Part shown: piece by piece, positions 1-8,402 of the stretch | How positions within the stretch are numbered: the stretch's first letter is position 1 | Layout: each line of letters opens with the position of its first letter | Assembly: GCF_037055275.1 (NCBI RefSeq) | Contig: NZ_CP146343.1 | Span: forward strand, 4,524,001 to 4,588,000 | DNA from: Pseudomonas sp. ML2-2023-3 | GTDB lineage: Bacteria; Pseudomonadota; Gammaproteobacteria; Pseudomonadales; Pseudomonadaceae | Direction of reading: 5' to 3' | Length of the DNA stretch: 64,000 nt | Translations under genes and position numbers: made by a program | The notes under the pieces: model-generated | The model's database searches: none | Seen by the model: the letters and a program-made list of their open reading frames with translations, nothing else | Told to the model about the DNA's origin: nothing

Positions 1-147
1 CGGCAACGGTTGCTCGCTGAAGTCACGCCCCACCCATGCAAGATCAGGATAGCGTTGGCGCAGGGATGCCAAAAATTCGCGAGCCAGCCGACTGGCATGG
101 GAAAAGTGCCCGTGGGGGCTGGCGTTGATCAGCAATGCATTGTTCAT
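1..147 (-). CDS. Flavodoxin-fold NAD(P)H oxidoreductase / azoreductase-like (N-terminus only)
   Basis: Only the first 49 codons lie in the window; the gene runs off the left edge. The N-terminus begins MNNALLINASPHGHFSHASR, a hydrophobic beta strand followed by an SPxG...SxASR loop. This is the FMN phosphate-binding signature of flavodoxin-fold quinone reductases and FMN-dependent NADH-azoreductases. The ATG overlaps the stop codon of the upstream GNAT gene by the ATGA arrangement, so the two are probably translationally coupled. The family usually reduces quinones, azo dyes or nitro compounds in the cytoplasm with NAD(P)H. The exact substrate class cannot be decided from 49 residues. Confidence 0.6.
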   Translation of the reverse strand, partial: MNNALLINASPHGHFSHASRLAREFLASLRQRYPDLAWVGRDFSEQPLP

Positions 148-587
148 GGTTGCTCCCCGGTGAGGGTCTGGGTGAAGTGCATGCCATGCGCCAGCAGGCC
201 CTGGCGGAAATAGAAACGCTGAGCCAGCGCCATGTGCAGCCCCGTGTCCAGTACCAGATGATCGCACTGGCGCGGCATCGCTTCTTCGCGAACGCGGCTC
301 AACAGGCGACTCCCCACACCTGAACGCTGTAAATCGGGGCTCACCACCAGATCATCGACATAAATAAAGCGCGAATAGATCAGGTTTTCCATCTCGCGGT
401 ACCCCGCCAGCCCGACCAGAGTATGCTCCTGCCAGGCAGCGAGCAGACGGTAGCCCTGAGCCACCTGTCGCAGCAGTTGCGTTGAATAGGTTGCGGGATC
501 TCGCAGATGTGGGCGCAAGACGCGCATCAGGTCAAAACTGACACACAGTGCCGGCTCGTCCTCAAGATGTTGCAGTGTGAAATTCAT
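144..587 (-). CDS. GNAT family N-acetyltransferase
   Basis: A 147-residue single-domain GNAT acetyltransferase, which transfers an acetyl group from acetyl-CoA to an amine. The strand-4/helix-3 acetyl-CoA loop is clear: VVSPDLQRSGVGSRLL around residues 81-96 contains the Q/R-x-x-G-x-G motif (QRSGVG, 87-92). It is followed by a tail with FYFRQGLLAHG, typical of the C-terminal strands of the fold. Length is normal for the family. The substrate is unknown. It overlaps the oxidoreductase gene downstream by 4 bp, suggesting a two-gene operon. The ATG at 587 is the first in frame. Confidence 0.85.
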   Translation of the reverse strand: MNFTLQHLEDEPALCVSFDLMRVLRPHLRDPATYSTQLLRQVAQGYRLLAAWQEHTLVGLAGYREMENLIYSRFIYVDDLVVSPDLQRSGVGSRLLSRVREEAMPRQCDHLVLDTGLHMALAQRFYFRQGLLAHGMHFTQTLTGEQP

Positions 588-740
588 GATGGTCAGCCAT
601 TAGGAAAGTGGCTCCACTTTAGAGCGGTAACGGCATACCACCCAGAGCCACAAAATGACTAAATGACCAGGCCATGATTATCACTGAGCGCCCTGCCCCA
701 GCGCGGATATCCCCCCCTGAGACGCTTTTCTAAATACAAC

Positions 741-811
741 TAGTACTGTTCGTCGGACTCGGAAATTTCCGCCAATATGCGTAGGAATTTTCCCGTTTCT
801 GCGTAGTACTG
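741..811 (+). promoter_or_regulatory. Repeated motif block upstream of the NlpC/P60 gene
   Basis: The 268-bp gap between the divergent GNAT and NlpC/P60 genes contains TAGTACTG twice (741-748 and 804-811) and GCGTAG twice (779-784 and 801-806). It also contains the palindrome GGAAATTTCC (761-770) and the related AGGAATTTTCC (783-793). Seen directly: repeats spaced 63 bp apart, ending about 45 bp before the start codon. Inference: operator sites for an unidentified regulator. No factor is assigned. Confidence 0.3.
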
Positions 812-855
812 ACGAATTTAGACTTCAAGTACCCTCATCAAATAGAAGGTTACTT

Positions 856-1406
856 GTGTCCAGATTCATTTCTTTGTTCTTGTTTTTTACATTCGCCGGC
901 TCCAGCATTGCGTCCGCCACCGATCTTTACAAAACGTATTCCTGGGCCATTCAACAATCGGTTAAAAAAGAAAGTTCTTCACCACTGCACGTCAAAAAGG
1001 TCATCGACAGCGCCCACTCCTTGCTGGGCATCCCTTACCTGTGGGGCGGCATGTCGCGGGAAAAGGGCTTCGATTGCAGCGGCATGCTGGTCTACCTGTT
1101 CAAAAACGAAGCCAATATCCATATACCAAGAACCACTTCGGCCATGCTGAATGCAGACTTGCAAAAGGTCGCCCGGCATCAACTCAAACCTGGCGATGCC
1201 GTTTTTTCCGTACCCAAGGGGGGACGCGGAGCAATCACGTCGGCCTGTACATCGGCGATAACCGTTTTATTCATGCACCGCGCACGGGCAAGACGATTCG
1301 TATCAACTCGATGGACAATTCGTACTGGAAGAAAAACTACACCACCGCTCGCCGCTTCTATGGCCGCACACAAGGATTCAACCGCTCACAGAAGCGGACG
1401 TATTGA
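856..1406 (+). pseudogene. NlpC/P60 cell-wall peptidase, frameshifted
   Basis: Starts at a GTG at 856, seven bases after an AGAAGG ribosome site. The product has a signal peptide (residues 1-21, ending in ASA), then the NlpC/P60 fold. YLWGGMSREKGFDCSGMLVY carries the catalytic Cys at about residue 74. The catalytic His block, NHVGLYIGDNRFIHAPRTGK, is present but in the +1 frame, ending with TGA at 1404-1406. The two frames meet at a run of six Ts (1202-1207). Adding one T would restore an uninterrupted protein of about 183 residues (AVFFRTQGG across the join). As read, frame 1 continues to 1422 with unrelated sequence lacking the His. Such enzymes cut D-iGlu-mesoDap bonds in peptidoglycan. 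A homopolymer sequencing error is the main alternative. Confidence 0.8.
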
Positions 1407-1432
1407 TGGCTCTACCGAGTAGTAAGTTATCT

Positions 1433-1463
1433 GCGAGGGGTTTAGGGGTAAGCCCCTCGCTTT
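1433..1463. terminator. Hairpin terminator between convergent genes
   Basis: GCGAGGGG (1433-1440) pairs with CCCCTCGC (1453-1460), followed by TTTG on the plus strand. It lies between the stop of the NlpC/P60 gene and the stop of the convergent monooxygenase gene. Confidence 0.6.
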
Positions 1464-1469
1464 GTAATC

Positions 1470-2789
1470 TCAGCCAAAACTCTTCAAGCCCAGATGACCG
1501 CGCAACGTCGGGTGTTCATACGCCGTGCGCAGATAACCGCGACGTTGCAGGATCGGCACCACCGACTCGGTGAATTCCGTGAAGGTGCCTGGCAGGTAGG
1601 CAGGCGATACCACATAGCCGTCGCAAGCACCCTGCTCCAACCAGTCAATCAGTTGCTGCGCCACGCTTTCGGCGGTGCCCGCCAATTGCGGTACGCGAAT
1701 ACTGGCGGCCATGATGGCACCGTACTCGCCAAGGGTGATGTCGCGCTCCAGACGCAGTTTTTGCGCAATCACGTCCGGCGTCGCCGAGTGCCTGGCGATG
1801 TCCAGCAGGCGGGTGTCCAGCGGGAACCGGGTGAAGTCGAAATTGGACTGGGTCGACAGGGTGATCACCCCCAGTTCAGGGTTGGCCAATGCATTGTGTT
1901 CATCGCGCTTTTTGATCGCTTCGGCTTCAGTGCCGCCAATGAATGGCATGACCGCCGTGAGAATTTTGCAGTCATCGGGGTTGCGGCCAATGGCGCGCAT
2001 TTGCTGGTGGATGTCCTGACGGAATTCGAGCATGCGCTCTACCCGACTGTTGATGCTGAAAATGACCTCTGCCCAGCGCGAACCAAACTGCCGACCACGG
2101 CCCGACGCCCCGGCCTGAATCAATACGGGCTGGCCCTGGGGTACACGCGGGATATTCAGCGGCCCCTCACACTCAAAGAAAGTACCGCGGTGCTTGAAGG
2201 CATCGATTTTGTCCGGGTCCGCGAGAATGCCGCGAACCTTGTCCAGCACCAGCGCATCAGGCTGCCAGCTGTTCCACAACTTGAGCACCAGTTCGACAAA
2301 CTCATCGGCACGGGCGTATCGCTGGTCATGGGCCAGATGCTGCGCATGACCAAACAGACGCGCTTCGCTGTCGTTCATGGACGTGACGATGTTCCACGCA
2401 CTTCGCCCTTTGGAAATGTGATCGAGGGAGGCAATCGCCCGCGCTACATGGGGTGGTTGGTAGTAGGTGGTGGAACGCGTCAGCCCCAGGCCAATATGCC
2501 TGGTGTGACCGGCCAGCAGACTAAGAATCGGCAACGGGTCCAGCCGCGCAGCATCCTGGGCACCCAGCTCAAAAGAGCGCGCACGTGATTGCCCGGCCTG
2601 ATCGCCAACCGCCAGGCGATCGGCAAAAAACAACAGGTCAAAGCAGCCGTCTTCGAGGGTTTTGGCAATTTCGATGTAGTAGTCGGGGTCGAGAAAGTGG
2701 CTATGGGTCTGCGGGTGACGCCACACCGCGTGACTATGTACCACGGGGCCCGAAAGCATGAACCCCGCCAATGCCATTTGCTTGGCCAT
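1470..2789 (-). CDS. LLM-class FMN-dependent monooxygenase (NtaA/SnaA/DszA family)
   Basis: A 439-residue bacterial-luciferase-like monooxygenase of the nitrilotriacetate/dibenzothiophene-sulfone type. These enzymes use reduced FMN and oxygen to oxidise or desulfurise small organic molecules. Family landmarks are the N-terminal HSHAVWRHP (about residues 18-26), FDLLFFADRLAV (about 51-62), GRSAWNIVTSMND (about 129-141) and the VLIQAGASGRGRQFG stretch near residues 220-234. Length matches the family. It follows a sulfonate-type binding protein by 17 bp, so the two form an operon that points to an organosulfur substrate. A separate flavin reductase would be needed; none is adjacent. Confidence 0.85.
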   Translation of the reverse strand: MAKQMALAGFMLSGPVVHSHAVWRHPQTHSHFLDPDYYIEIAKTLEDGCFDLLFFADRLAVGDQAGQSRARSFELGAQDAARLDPLPILSLLAGHTRHIGLGLTRSTTYYQPPHVARAIASLDHISKGRSAWNIVTSMNDSEARLFGHAQHLAHDQRYARADEFVELVLKLWNSWQPDALVLDKVRGILADPDKIDAFKHRGTFFECEGPLNIPRVPQGQPVLIQAGASGRGRQFGSRWAEVIFSINSRVERMLEFRQDIHQQMRAIGRNPDDCKILTAVMPFIGGTEAEAIKKRDEHNALANPELGVITLSTQSNFDFTRFPLDTRLLDIARHSATPDVIAQKLRLERDITLGEYGAIMAASIRVPQLAGTAESVAQQLIDWLEQGACDGYVVSPAYLPGTFTEFTESVVPILQRRGYLRTAYEHPTLRGHLGLKSFG

Positions 2790-2806
2790 AAGGTTTTCCT
2801 CGGTGA

Positions 2807-3730
2807 TCAGAGTGCGCGGTCAAACATGGGAGTGACGTCGTAGGGCTTTTTCAGCAGCTTGGCGTCGTAGAGAAAATCAGAGGTGGCCTGGGCTTCGCTG
2901 ACGATGGTGGGCGAGATGGGCAATACGGTAATGGCATCACGCTTGAACCAGGCCTTGGCGATTTCCGGGGAAGACTGGTTGGCCTTGGACCAGGCAGCCG
3001 CGTATTCGTCGACATGGCTCTGGCTCCATACCCGGGCACGGGTCAGACGCTCAACAAAGTCCTTGATGATCTCGCCCTTTTGCGCCAGCACCGGCTCATA
3101 CGCAACTACATAGGTCGGTGCGCTCATCAACCCCTTGGCATTGCGGATCAACGTGCTGCCCTCTTTCTCCTGCAAGGAAACATAGGGTTCCCAGGTACCA
3201 AAGGCGTCAATGTCACCCTGGCTCAAGGCCATGCTCGCCTCAGCGGGCAACAGGAACTTGTAGTTCACGCTGTCACGCGGGACTCCGGCTTCATCCAGCG
3301 CCTTGAACATCATCTGCTGGCTCCACGAGCCGTTCCAGATCGCGACGGTTTTGCCTTTGAGGTCCGCCACCGACTTAATACCCGGGCGGGCCACGATGCC
3401 TACGCCGTTGAGGCTGGTCTGGGTACTGGCCACCACTTTGACCGGAGCTCCGTTGGCCGCCAGGCTGATCACCGGGGTGTCGCCCACCACACCAATATCC
3501 AGCGCGCCGCTGGCGACTGCCGAAGCCACGGGAGAGCCGGTATTGAAGCGTTTGAAGTCGATGGTGTAAGGCAAGTCTTTGAGCTCACCCGAGAGCTCCA
3601 GAACAATGCGATTGGAGAAGAACTGATCCCCCACGACCAGGGTCTGCGGTGCAGCAGCATAAGTGGGTGCGCCCTGCAGCGCCAGCGAGGCCAGACCCAG
3701 CAGGGTTAGCAATTTTCGACGTGTTGTCAT
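2807..3730 (-). CDS. Sulfonate-type ABC transporter periplasmic binding protein (SsuA-like)
   Basis: A 307-residue periplasmic solute-binding protein. Residues 1-26 form a twin-Arg/Lys-start signal peptide (MTTRRKLLTLLGLASLALQG, cleavage near YAAA). The mature part shows the SsuA/TauA/NMT1-like pattern: GVVGDTPVISLAANGAPVKV, GIVARPGIKSVADLKGKTVA and WEPYVS. It captures aliphatic sulfonates or related compounds for import. The usual permease and ATPase genes are absent on both sides, so the protein must use a distant transporter or the operon has been trimmed. It is transcribed toward the monooxygenase 17 bp downstream. Confidence 0.85.
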   Translation of the reverse strand: MTTRRKLLTLLGLASLALQGAPTYAAAPQTLVVGDQFFSNRIVLELSGELKDLPYTIDFKRFNTGSPVASAVASGALDIGVVGDTPVISLAANGAPVKVVASTQTSLNGVGIVARPGIKSVADLKGKTVAIWNGSWSQQMMFKALDEAGVPRDSVNYKFLLPAEASMALSQGDIDAFGTWEPYVSLQEKEGSTLIRNAKGLMSAPTYVVAYEPVLAQKGEIIKDFVERLTRARVWSQSHVDEYAAAWSKANQSSPEIAKAWFKRDAITVLPISPTIVSEAQATSDFLYDAKLLKKPYDVTPMFDRAL

Positions 3731-4043
3731 TAAAGATTCCTACAGAGTTAACGGATAACTCAACCATCTGTAGGCATGCAGTCTGGCATTGAGAAAAGAG
3801 GCTTTATGGATCGCCAAGCGTGGCGTTTTTAGAAGCTAACGCAATAAAGACATAAACATCTAATACTTTTAAGGCATATACATAGAACCCTGTCCGGGTA
3901 TTTGGTTAGCTGTTTTTGGTATTAAGCATTTAACCCATCCAGGATTAAGGTGACCTCACCAGACCACTGGGCCCAATCGCATTTACTTCACTCATTCCAG
4001 CGCCAGTGCGCCTTTGAGCGCAGGCCCGGCAAGGTCAGATTGC
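3731..4043. other. Divergent intergenic region of the sulfur cluster
   Basis: 313 bp between the binding-protein gene (minus) and the SfnB-like gene (plus). The stretch 3830-3950 is markedly AT-rich (CTAATACTTTTAAGGCATAT near 3860), unlike the flanking coding DNA. It probably holds both promoters and sulfur-starvation control sites. I could not identify a sigma-54 -24/-12 element or a confident CysB site. Confidence 0.4.
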
Positions 4044-5282
4044 ATGCCTAATCCTGAATTGAACCTATGGGGCACCGCCCCGACCGATCGTTACGAACAA
4101 TTGGCAGCCCCCTTTCGCCCGCTGTTTGAACACATCAGTGCGCAAGCCGCAGAGGCTGACGGGTCACGCAGCAGCCTTGCCACTGTGATCCAGCAATTGA
4201 ATGCACTGGGCTTGCCGCGCTGGCGCTTGCCCGCCACTTATGGAGGGCAAGACGCCACGCTGGTTGAGCTGCTCACCCTGTTGACCGAACTGTCTGCAGC
4301 AGACTCGAACATCACCCAGGCCCTGCGCGGGCATTTTGGTTTTTGCGAGGAAGTGCTGGTTTCAAAGAGTCCCGAGTGGCAGGCAAAGTGGCTCGACACG
4401 CTCAGCCAAGGCGCGCTGCTCTCGCCAGGCAGTACCGAAGTGGGCACACAGACCCGTGGCGAGTTTGAAACACGCATCCATCGCTCTGACGACGGCTCGC
4501 TGCGTATCAGCGGGAAAAAGTTCTACACCACCGGGGCGCTTTACAGCGACCTGATCAACACGATCGGCACCGGTGACGACGGGACGCTGTACAGCGTAGT
4601 GGTCAACCTTAAAGCGCCGGGAGTACAGGTCATTGACGACTGGAACGGTTTTGGCCAACGCCTGACGGCCAGCGGCACCTGCATCTTTGATAACGTGCGA
4701 CTGGATGATGAACCGCGCCCCACTGACCAGCGTTTTGCCTATGGGCAATCGTTCTTTCAGATTTATCACCTGAGCACCCTCGCCGGCATCGCCCGCCGCG
4801 CAACCTTGAGTGGCGCCGATGAGCTGAGCAAACGATCCAGAACCTTTTCCACCGGCAATGCCGATGTCGCCGCGCAAGATGTGCAACTGCTGCAAGTGAT
4901 CGGCGAAGTGGCAAGCCAGGCCTACGCGGCACATGCCATTACCCGGCAGGCTGCGCAGCGTCTGGAGCAAACCGCGCAGTACACGATAGCCAGTGACCAA
5001 CCGCTGGCCCACGACGACCCGCAGGTCGCACTGGCCGAGCTTGAAGTGTGCCTGGCAGTCAATCCCGTGGTGGATGCCACGCTCGCAGCGACCACAGCGC
5101 TGTTCGATGCCCTGGGTGCCAGCGCTACCGCCAGCAACAAGGCGCTGGATCGACTCTGGCGCAACGCACGCACCCTGGCCAACCACAACCCCCGCGTGTA
5201 CAAATCGCGCATCGTGGGCAACTACCTGGTCAACGGCCTGGTACCGCCCTCGCAGTGGCGGGTGGGTGTAGCCAAGGGCTGA
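4044..5282 (+). CDS. Acyl-CoA dehydrogenase-fold flavoprotein, SfnB/DszC-like
   Basis: About 412 residues with the acyl-CoA dehydrogenase fold, closest in character to the sulfur-acquisition SfnB and DszC monooxygenases rather than beta-oxidation enzymes. The N-terminal helical part carries LGLPRWRLPATYGGQD and the middle part SPGSTEVGTQTRGEFE. SGKKFYTTGALYSDLI is the usual mid-domain beta-barrel block, and the C-terminal helices include NARTLANHNPRVYKSRIVGN. The ATG at 4044 has AAGG nine bases upstream and is preferred to the TTG at 4014. Convergent sulfur genes and an FMN monooxygenase next door suggest oxidation of an organosulfur compound. The substrate is inferred. Confidence 0.75.
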   Translation: MPNPELNLWGTAPTDRYEQLAAPFRPLFEHISAQAAEADGSRSSLATVIQQLNALGLPRWRLPATYGGQDATLVELLTLLTELSAADSNITQALRGHFGFCEEVLVSKSPEWQAKWLDTLSQGALLSPGSTEVGTQTRGEFETRIHRSDDGSLRISGKKFYTTGALYSDLINTIGTGDDGTLYSVVVNLKAPGVQVIDDWNGFGQRLTASGTCIFDNVRLDDEPRPTDQRFAYGQSFFQIYHLSTLAGIARRATLSGADELSKRSRTFSTGNADVAAQDVQLLQVIGEVASQAYAAHAITRQAAQRLEQTAQYTIASDQPLAHDDPQVALAELEVCLAVNPVVDATLAATTALFDALGASATASNKALDRLWRNARTLANHNPRVYKSRIVGNYLVNGLVPPSQWRVGVAKG

Positions 5283-5286
5283 GTAC

Positions 5287-5335
5287 CCGGCTACCCGCTC
5301 AGCCTGCCCTACAGACAGGCTGAGCGGGTAGCCGG
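5287..5335. terminator. Perfect 20-bp inverted repeat (bidirectional hairpin)
   Basis: Arms at 5287-5306 and 5316-5335 are exact 20-bp reverse complements (CCGGCTACCCGCTCAGCCTG), with a 9-nt loop. It lies between convergent stop codons, 4 bp after one and 20 bp before the other. There is no T tract, so it is an atypical terminator, or a stabilising or mobile-repeat-derived hairpin. Confidence 0.6.
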
Positions 5336-5355
5336 TGAAGGTTCAACTGGAAAGA

Positions 5356-5805
5356 TCAAGCATTGGCAATGCTTGCCAGCGCCGCCTTGAGCTCCCTTCC
5401 TCCTTTCGCCACAACGATCTGATCATTGCTGGCTACCTGGAACTCCTTAGGGGTCGAGTACACGCAGGTCACAGTGATCGCTGCACTACGCCCATTGGTG
5501 AAAACCACTTGCACATCTTCGTAGTTGGCGATGGCACTCTGAACCGAAAATGTCTCCGTGATTATGCTCGGCAGCGTCATGAGCAGGGCCGAAACATCAC
5601 GGGCCATTTCGTTCAGGAATTTGGCTTCCTGGTGTTCCTGATGTTGTTTCGCCTCTGGGGTTACCCCCCTCGAACCACAGGTACAACTGTAAGAAGCAAA
5701 CATGCCGCTGGTATGGTCACAATACATTTTGTCACACCAGCAATTCGTAACCGTGCCGAACGCACTGGCCTCATTCCCGCAACTGGGGCACGTGATAGTA
5801 CTCAT
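5356..5805 (-). CDS. Hypothetical protein with N-terminal Cys-rich zinc-ribbon-like segment
   Basis: 149 residues that I do not recognise. Residues 6-43 contain seven cysteines: CPSCG (6, 9), CWC (22, 24), C29 and CTC (41, 43). This looks like one or two small zinc-binding knuckles. A short charged region (KQHQEHQEAKF) follows, then a C-terminal alpha/beta part of about 90 residues with no transmembrane segment or signal peptide. It is therefore probably cytoplasmic. The ATG is preceded by an AGAGGA ribosome site. The gene stands alone, convergent with the SfnB-like gene. CCTACGCA occurs upstream at 5911-5918, the reverse complement of a word also found upstream of the NlpC/P60 gene; this may be chance. 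Confidence 0.6.
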   Translation of the reverse strand: MSTITCPSCGNEASAFGTVTNCWCDKMYCDHTSGMFASYSCTCGSRGVTPEAKQHQEHQEAKFLNEMARDVSALLMTLPSIITETFSVQSAIANYEDVQVVFTNGRSAAITVTCVYSTPKEFQVASNDQIVVAKGGRELKAALASIANA

Positions 5806-6100
5806 CTTTATCCTCTGAACTTATGGAGACCGGTTTGTTGCCATTGCGTACTTGTCGAGTAGCACATAACAAGTACGGTGGCGGCCTGTAAAACTGGCAC
5901 TGAACACCCCCCTACGCAAATCAGGTAAGCGATACCGAACCAATCAAGACCAAACCTTCTAATTCATACGAAATCTCCTACAGCTTTTCTTCCGTAAACA
6001 ACAACTTATGACGTGACCTGCTAAAACGCCCCGCGTGCTTTCGCACACAGGGCGGCAAGGCCGGATGACCTGAAACTCAACCTCTCACCCGACCGTACAA

Positions 6101-6676
6101 TCAGGAAATCTTGATCACGACCTTTCCGAAGGCGCCCCTCGCCAAGTGCTCGTAGGCTTGTCGCGCTTCTTCAAACGAATAGACCTTATCGATTACGGGA
6201 CTGATCTCGTTTTCGTTGAGAAAGGCATTCATTCGATCAAACAAAGAGCGTGGCGCGACCGCGATGCCGCGTATGGTCGTCTGCCGGAAGATCAGCGGCA
6301 TCAGGCTCAGCGCGGTGGTCTGCCCCGTCAGGAAGCCGATTTGAGCGATCTTGCCTGCGGCTTTGGTTGCAGCAATTGACTGGTTCAGGCCATTGCCACC
6401 CGCAACGTCCAAAAGCAGGTCAACGCCTTTGCCGTCCGTGAGGCCCAGAACTTCATTTTCCCACTTGGGATTAGCCCGGTAGTTAACGCCAACTACTGCG
6501 CCAAGCTTGATTGCAGCTTCCAGATTCCGGTCGCTGCTCGACGTCACAATGACTTTTGCACCGAGGGCGGTGGCCAGTTGAATCGAAATGACTTTAGGCG
6601 TGACCGACCGAACAGTCGATTTGGTCGCCGAAGGGATCTTTGGTGCAAGTGCTCGAAAAATATCGGCCACGCCCAC
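6101..6676 (-). pseudogene. C-terminal half of a zinc-free MDR quinone oxidoreductase
   Basis: From about 6600 down to 6101 the frame encodes the nucleotide-binding and C-terminal part of a medium-chain dehydrogenase/quinone oxidoreductase: IQLATALGAKVIVTSSSDRN, GVDLLLDVAGGNGLNQS, GKIAQIGFLTG and ARGAFGKVVIKIS. The family is normally about 330 residues. Here the N-terminal GroES-like catalytic domain and the GxGGVG start of the Rossmann fold are missing. The first 30 or so codons (6676-6590) read as unrelated sequence. No recognisable N-terminal coding was found up to 6960. This is most simply a truncated gene, probably non-functional. Confidence 0.75.
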
Positions 6677-6963
6677 GCCCGGTATCCGTGCTGTATCCGA
6701 GCAGATCCCACCTCGCTCCGCAGGCTCACGCTTTTGTTGACTGGGTGAATCAGCGGTTTGCCCTCCTTTCTCACTCCTGGCTGGAGTAAAAGAGAGCCAG
6801 GATTCAATCCTGATTGTTTGCAGGCTGAGTCTGATTTGCTCGCAGGCTGCGCAGACATCGGCCGGGGGGACATTTTACAGCCTCAAATCGACTTAAAACT
6901 TGTATGAGGCGAACACTGAACTGTTACCACCCGGACCAGCAGGCCACGACAGTTTTTCACCCA
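6677..6963. other. Gene-poor junction with a possible outer-membrane protein tail
   Basis: This 287-bp stretch joins the truncated oxidoreductase to umuC. On the minus strand near 6893-6960 a short frame ends in SVFASYKF followed by a stop, which resembles the last strand of an outer-membrane protein (terminal aromatic residue). It lacks enough sequence to assign. Otherwise I see nothing supportable. Confidence 0.25.
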
Positions 6964-8241
6964 TTAACACGAAACCCGCCACAACTGATCCAGCCTCGTC
7001 GTAAAGCTTTGGCTCATCATCTCCCGACGCATGCTCCAATCCGGCTTGCTCGGCACACTGGCGGCACGTAACGTCCCCCTGCCCCAACGCCCGTTGATCT
7101 GATCCAGAACCGCCATCACCCTGGATGCTTCTGCGGGCTGATTCATCGCAAACAGATCATCGGAAAACTCCCCGGGCTGGCGAAGATCCAGCAGCAGCAC
7201 CTCGGCCTTGCTGTACTTGAAGCCGGGCTGAAAAACATGCTCCAACGCATCAACGGCCGCCTTGGTCAGCAGCCGCACATCATCCGTCGGGTATGGCAGG
7301 GTCACGACGACGCCTTTCGCGTATTTCGCTTCATCCGGGTTAAACATGCCTGTGCGGATGCTGACCCGGACTTTCTTGCAGTAAGATTTTTGCGCTCGCA
7401 GTTTTTCCGAGGCACGCATCATGTACGTGGCCACGGCCTCTTTGATCGGTGCCAGCTCGGTCAGCCGTTTGCCAAACATTCGACTGCAACAGATCTCCTG
7501 CTTCGGTGGGTCAGGCTCGTCCAACTCCAGGCATGAGGTGCCCGACAGCTCACGTGCCGTTTTCTCGATCACAACGCTGAACTTTTTACGAAGTGACCAG
7601 GGGTCAGCCTTGGCCAGGTCCATCGCAGTCTTGATGCCCATGCTTTCAAGGTGAGCGGTCATGCGGCGCCCTACCCCCCACACTTCAGACACGGCCGTAT
7701 TACGCAGCACCCAGTCGCGTTCAAGATCACCGCACAGATTCACCACACCACCGGTGCGTGTCTGGAGGCGTTTGGCCGTATGGTTGGCGAGCTTGGCCAG
7801 GGTTTTGGTGTGGCCAATACCAACACCCACGGGTATGCCGGTGCACTTGAGGATTCTGGCTCGCAACTGCCTGCCCAGGGCGATGACGTCTGCGATACCG
7901 GTCAGGTCAGCAAACGACTCATCAATGCTGTAGACCTCCACTGCCGGCACTATGGATTCGATCAGGCTCATGACCCGCTCGCTCATGTCACCGTACAGCG
8001 CATAGTTCGATGAGAACGCAACGATCCCCTCCTGCTGGAGGCGCTGCTTGATCTGGAAATAAGGCTCACCCATTTTCACAAAGGGCTTGGCCTCGTAACT
8101 GCGAGCGATGACGCAGCCATCATTGTTGCTCAGCACCACAATGGGAACTTTCGCCAGGTCCGGTCGGAATACCCGCTCGCAACTGGCATAAAAGCTGTTG
8201 CAGTCAATCAATGCAAAAACCGGCCTGGGCTTAGTGACCAT
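6964..8241 (-). CDS. umuC: Y-family DNA polymerase V catalytic subunit UmuC
   Basis: 425 residues, full length for UmuC, which carries out error-prone synthesis across DNA lesions after SOS induction. Active-site acidic residues are present: D13 in [17 protein letters not shown], and D107/E108 in [13 protein letters not shown]. The [17 protein letters not shown] stretch, the helix-hairpin-helix region ([15 protein letters not shown], about 197-211), the little-finger domain and the C-terminal [20 protein letters not shown] follow. The ATG at 8241 overlaps the end of an internally deleted umuD, and an SOS box lies 160 bp upstream. Regulation by LexA is therefore expected, but the normal UmuD' partners cannot come from this locus. 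Confidence 0.95.
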   Translation of the reverse strand: MVTKPRPVFALIDCNSFYASCERVFRPDLAKVPIVVLSNNDGCVIARSYEAKPFVKMGEPYFQIKQRLQQEGIVAFSSNYALYGDMSERVMSLIESIVPAVEVYSIDESFADLTGIADVIALGRQLRARILKCTGIPVGVGIGHTKTLAKLANHTAKRLQTRTGGVVNLCGDLERDWVLRNTAVSEVWGVGRRMTAHLESMGIKTAMDLAKADPWSLRKKFSVVIEKTARELSGTSCLELDEPDPPKQEICCSRMFGKRLTELAPIKEAVATYMMRASEKLRAQKSYCKKVRVSIRTGMFNPDEAKYAKGVVVTLPYPTDDVRLLTKAAVDALEHVFQPGFKYSKAEVLLLDLRQPGEFSDDLFAMNQPAEASRVMAVLDQINGRWGRGTLRAASVPSKPDWSMRREMMSQSFTTRLDQLWRVSC

Positions 8242-8383
8242 GGCGGCGCACGCTGTGAGTAACCACCCCCCCGTTCGAGCAAGCGTCAGCAGCCGGTAAC
8301 GGGAAAACTGCAGACATTTTGAACGCGTGAAGGGGTAAACGGACGCCGCCTTCAGCCTGAAGGCCCAAGAGTGTAAAGCTCAT
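8231..8383 (-). pseudogene. umuD: umuD with internal deletion (both ends retained)
   Basis: Starting at the ATG at 8383, 20 bp after the SOS box, the frame encodes 50 residues and stops with TAA at 8231-8233, overlapping the umuC start. The first 34 residues ([13 protein letters not shown], then VFPLPAAD) match the UmuD N-terminus, including the FPSPAAD-like region beside the self-cleavage site. The last residues ([12 protein letters not shown]) resemble the UmuD C-terminus. About 95 central residues, including the Ser/Lys protease dyad and dimer core, are gone, yet the frame is preserved. Translational coupling to umuC may be the only retained role. Confidence 0.75.
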
Positions 8384-8402
8384 GACGCACGCTTTTAATT
8401 AA

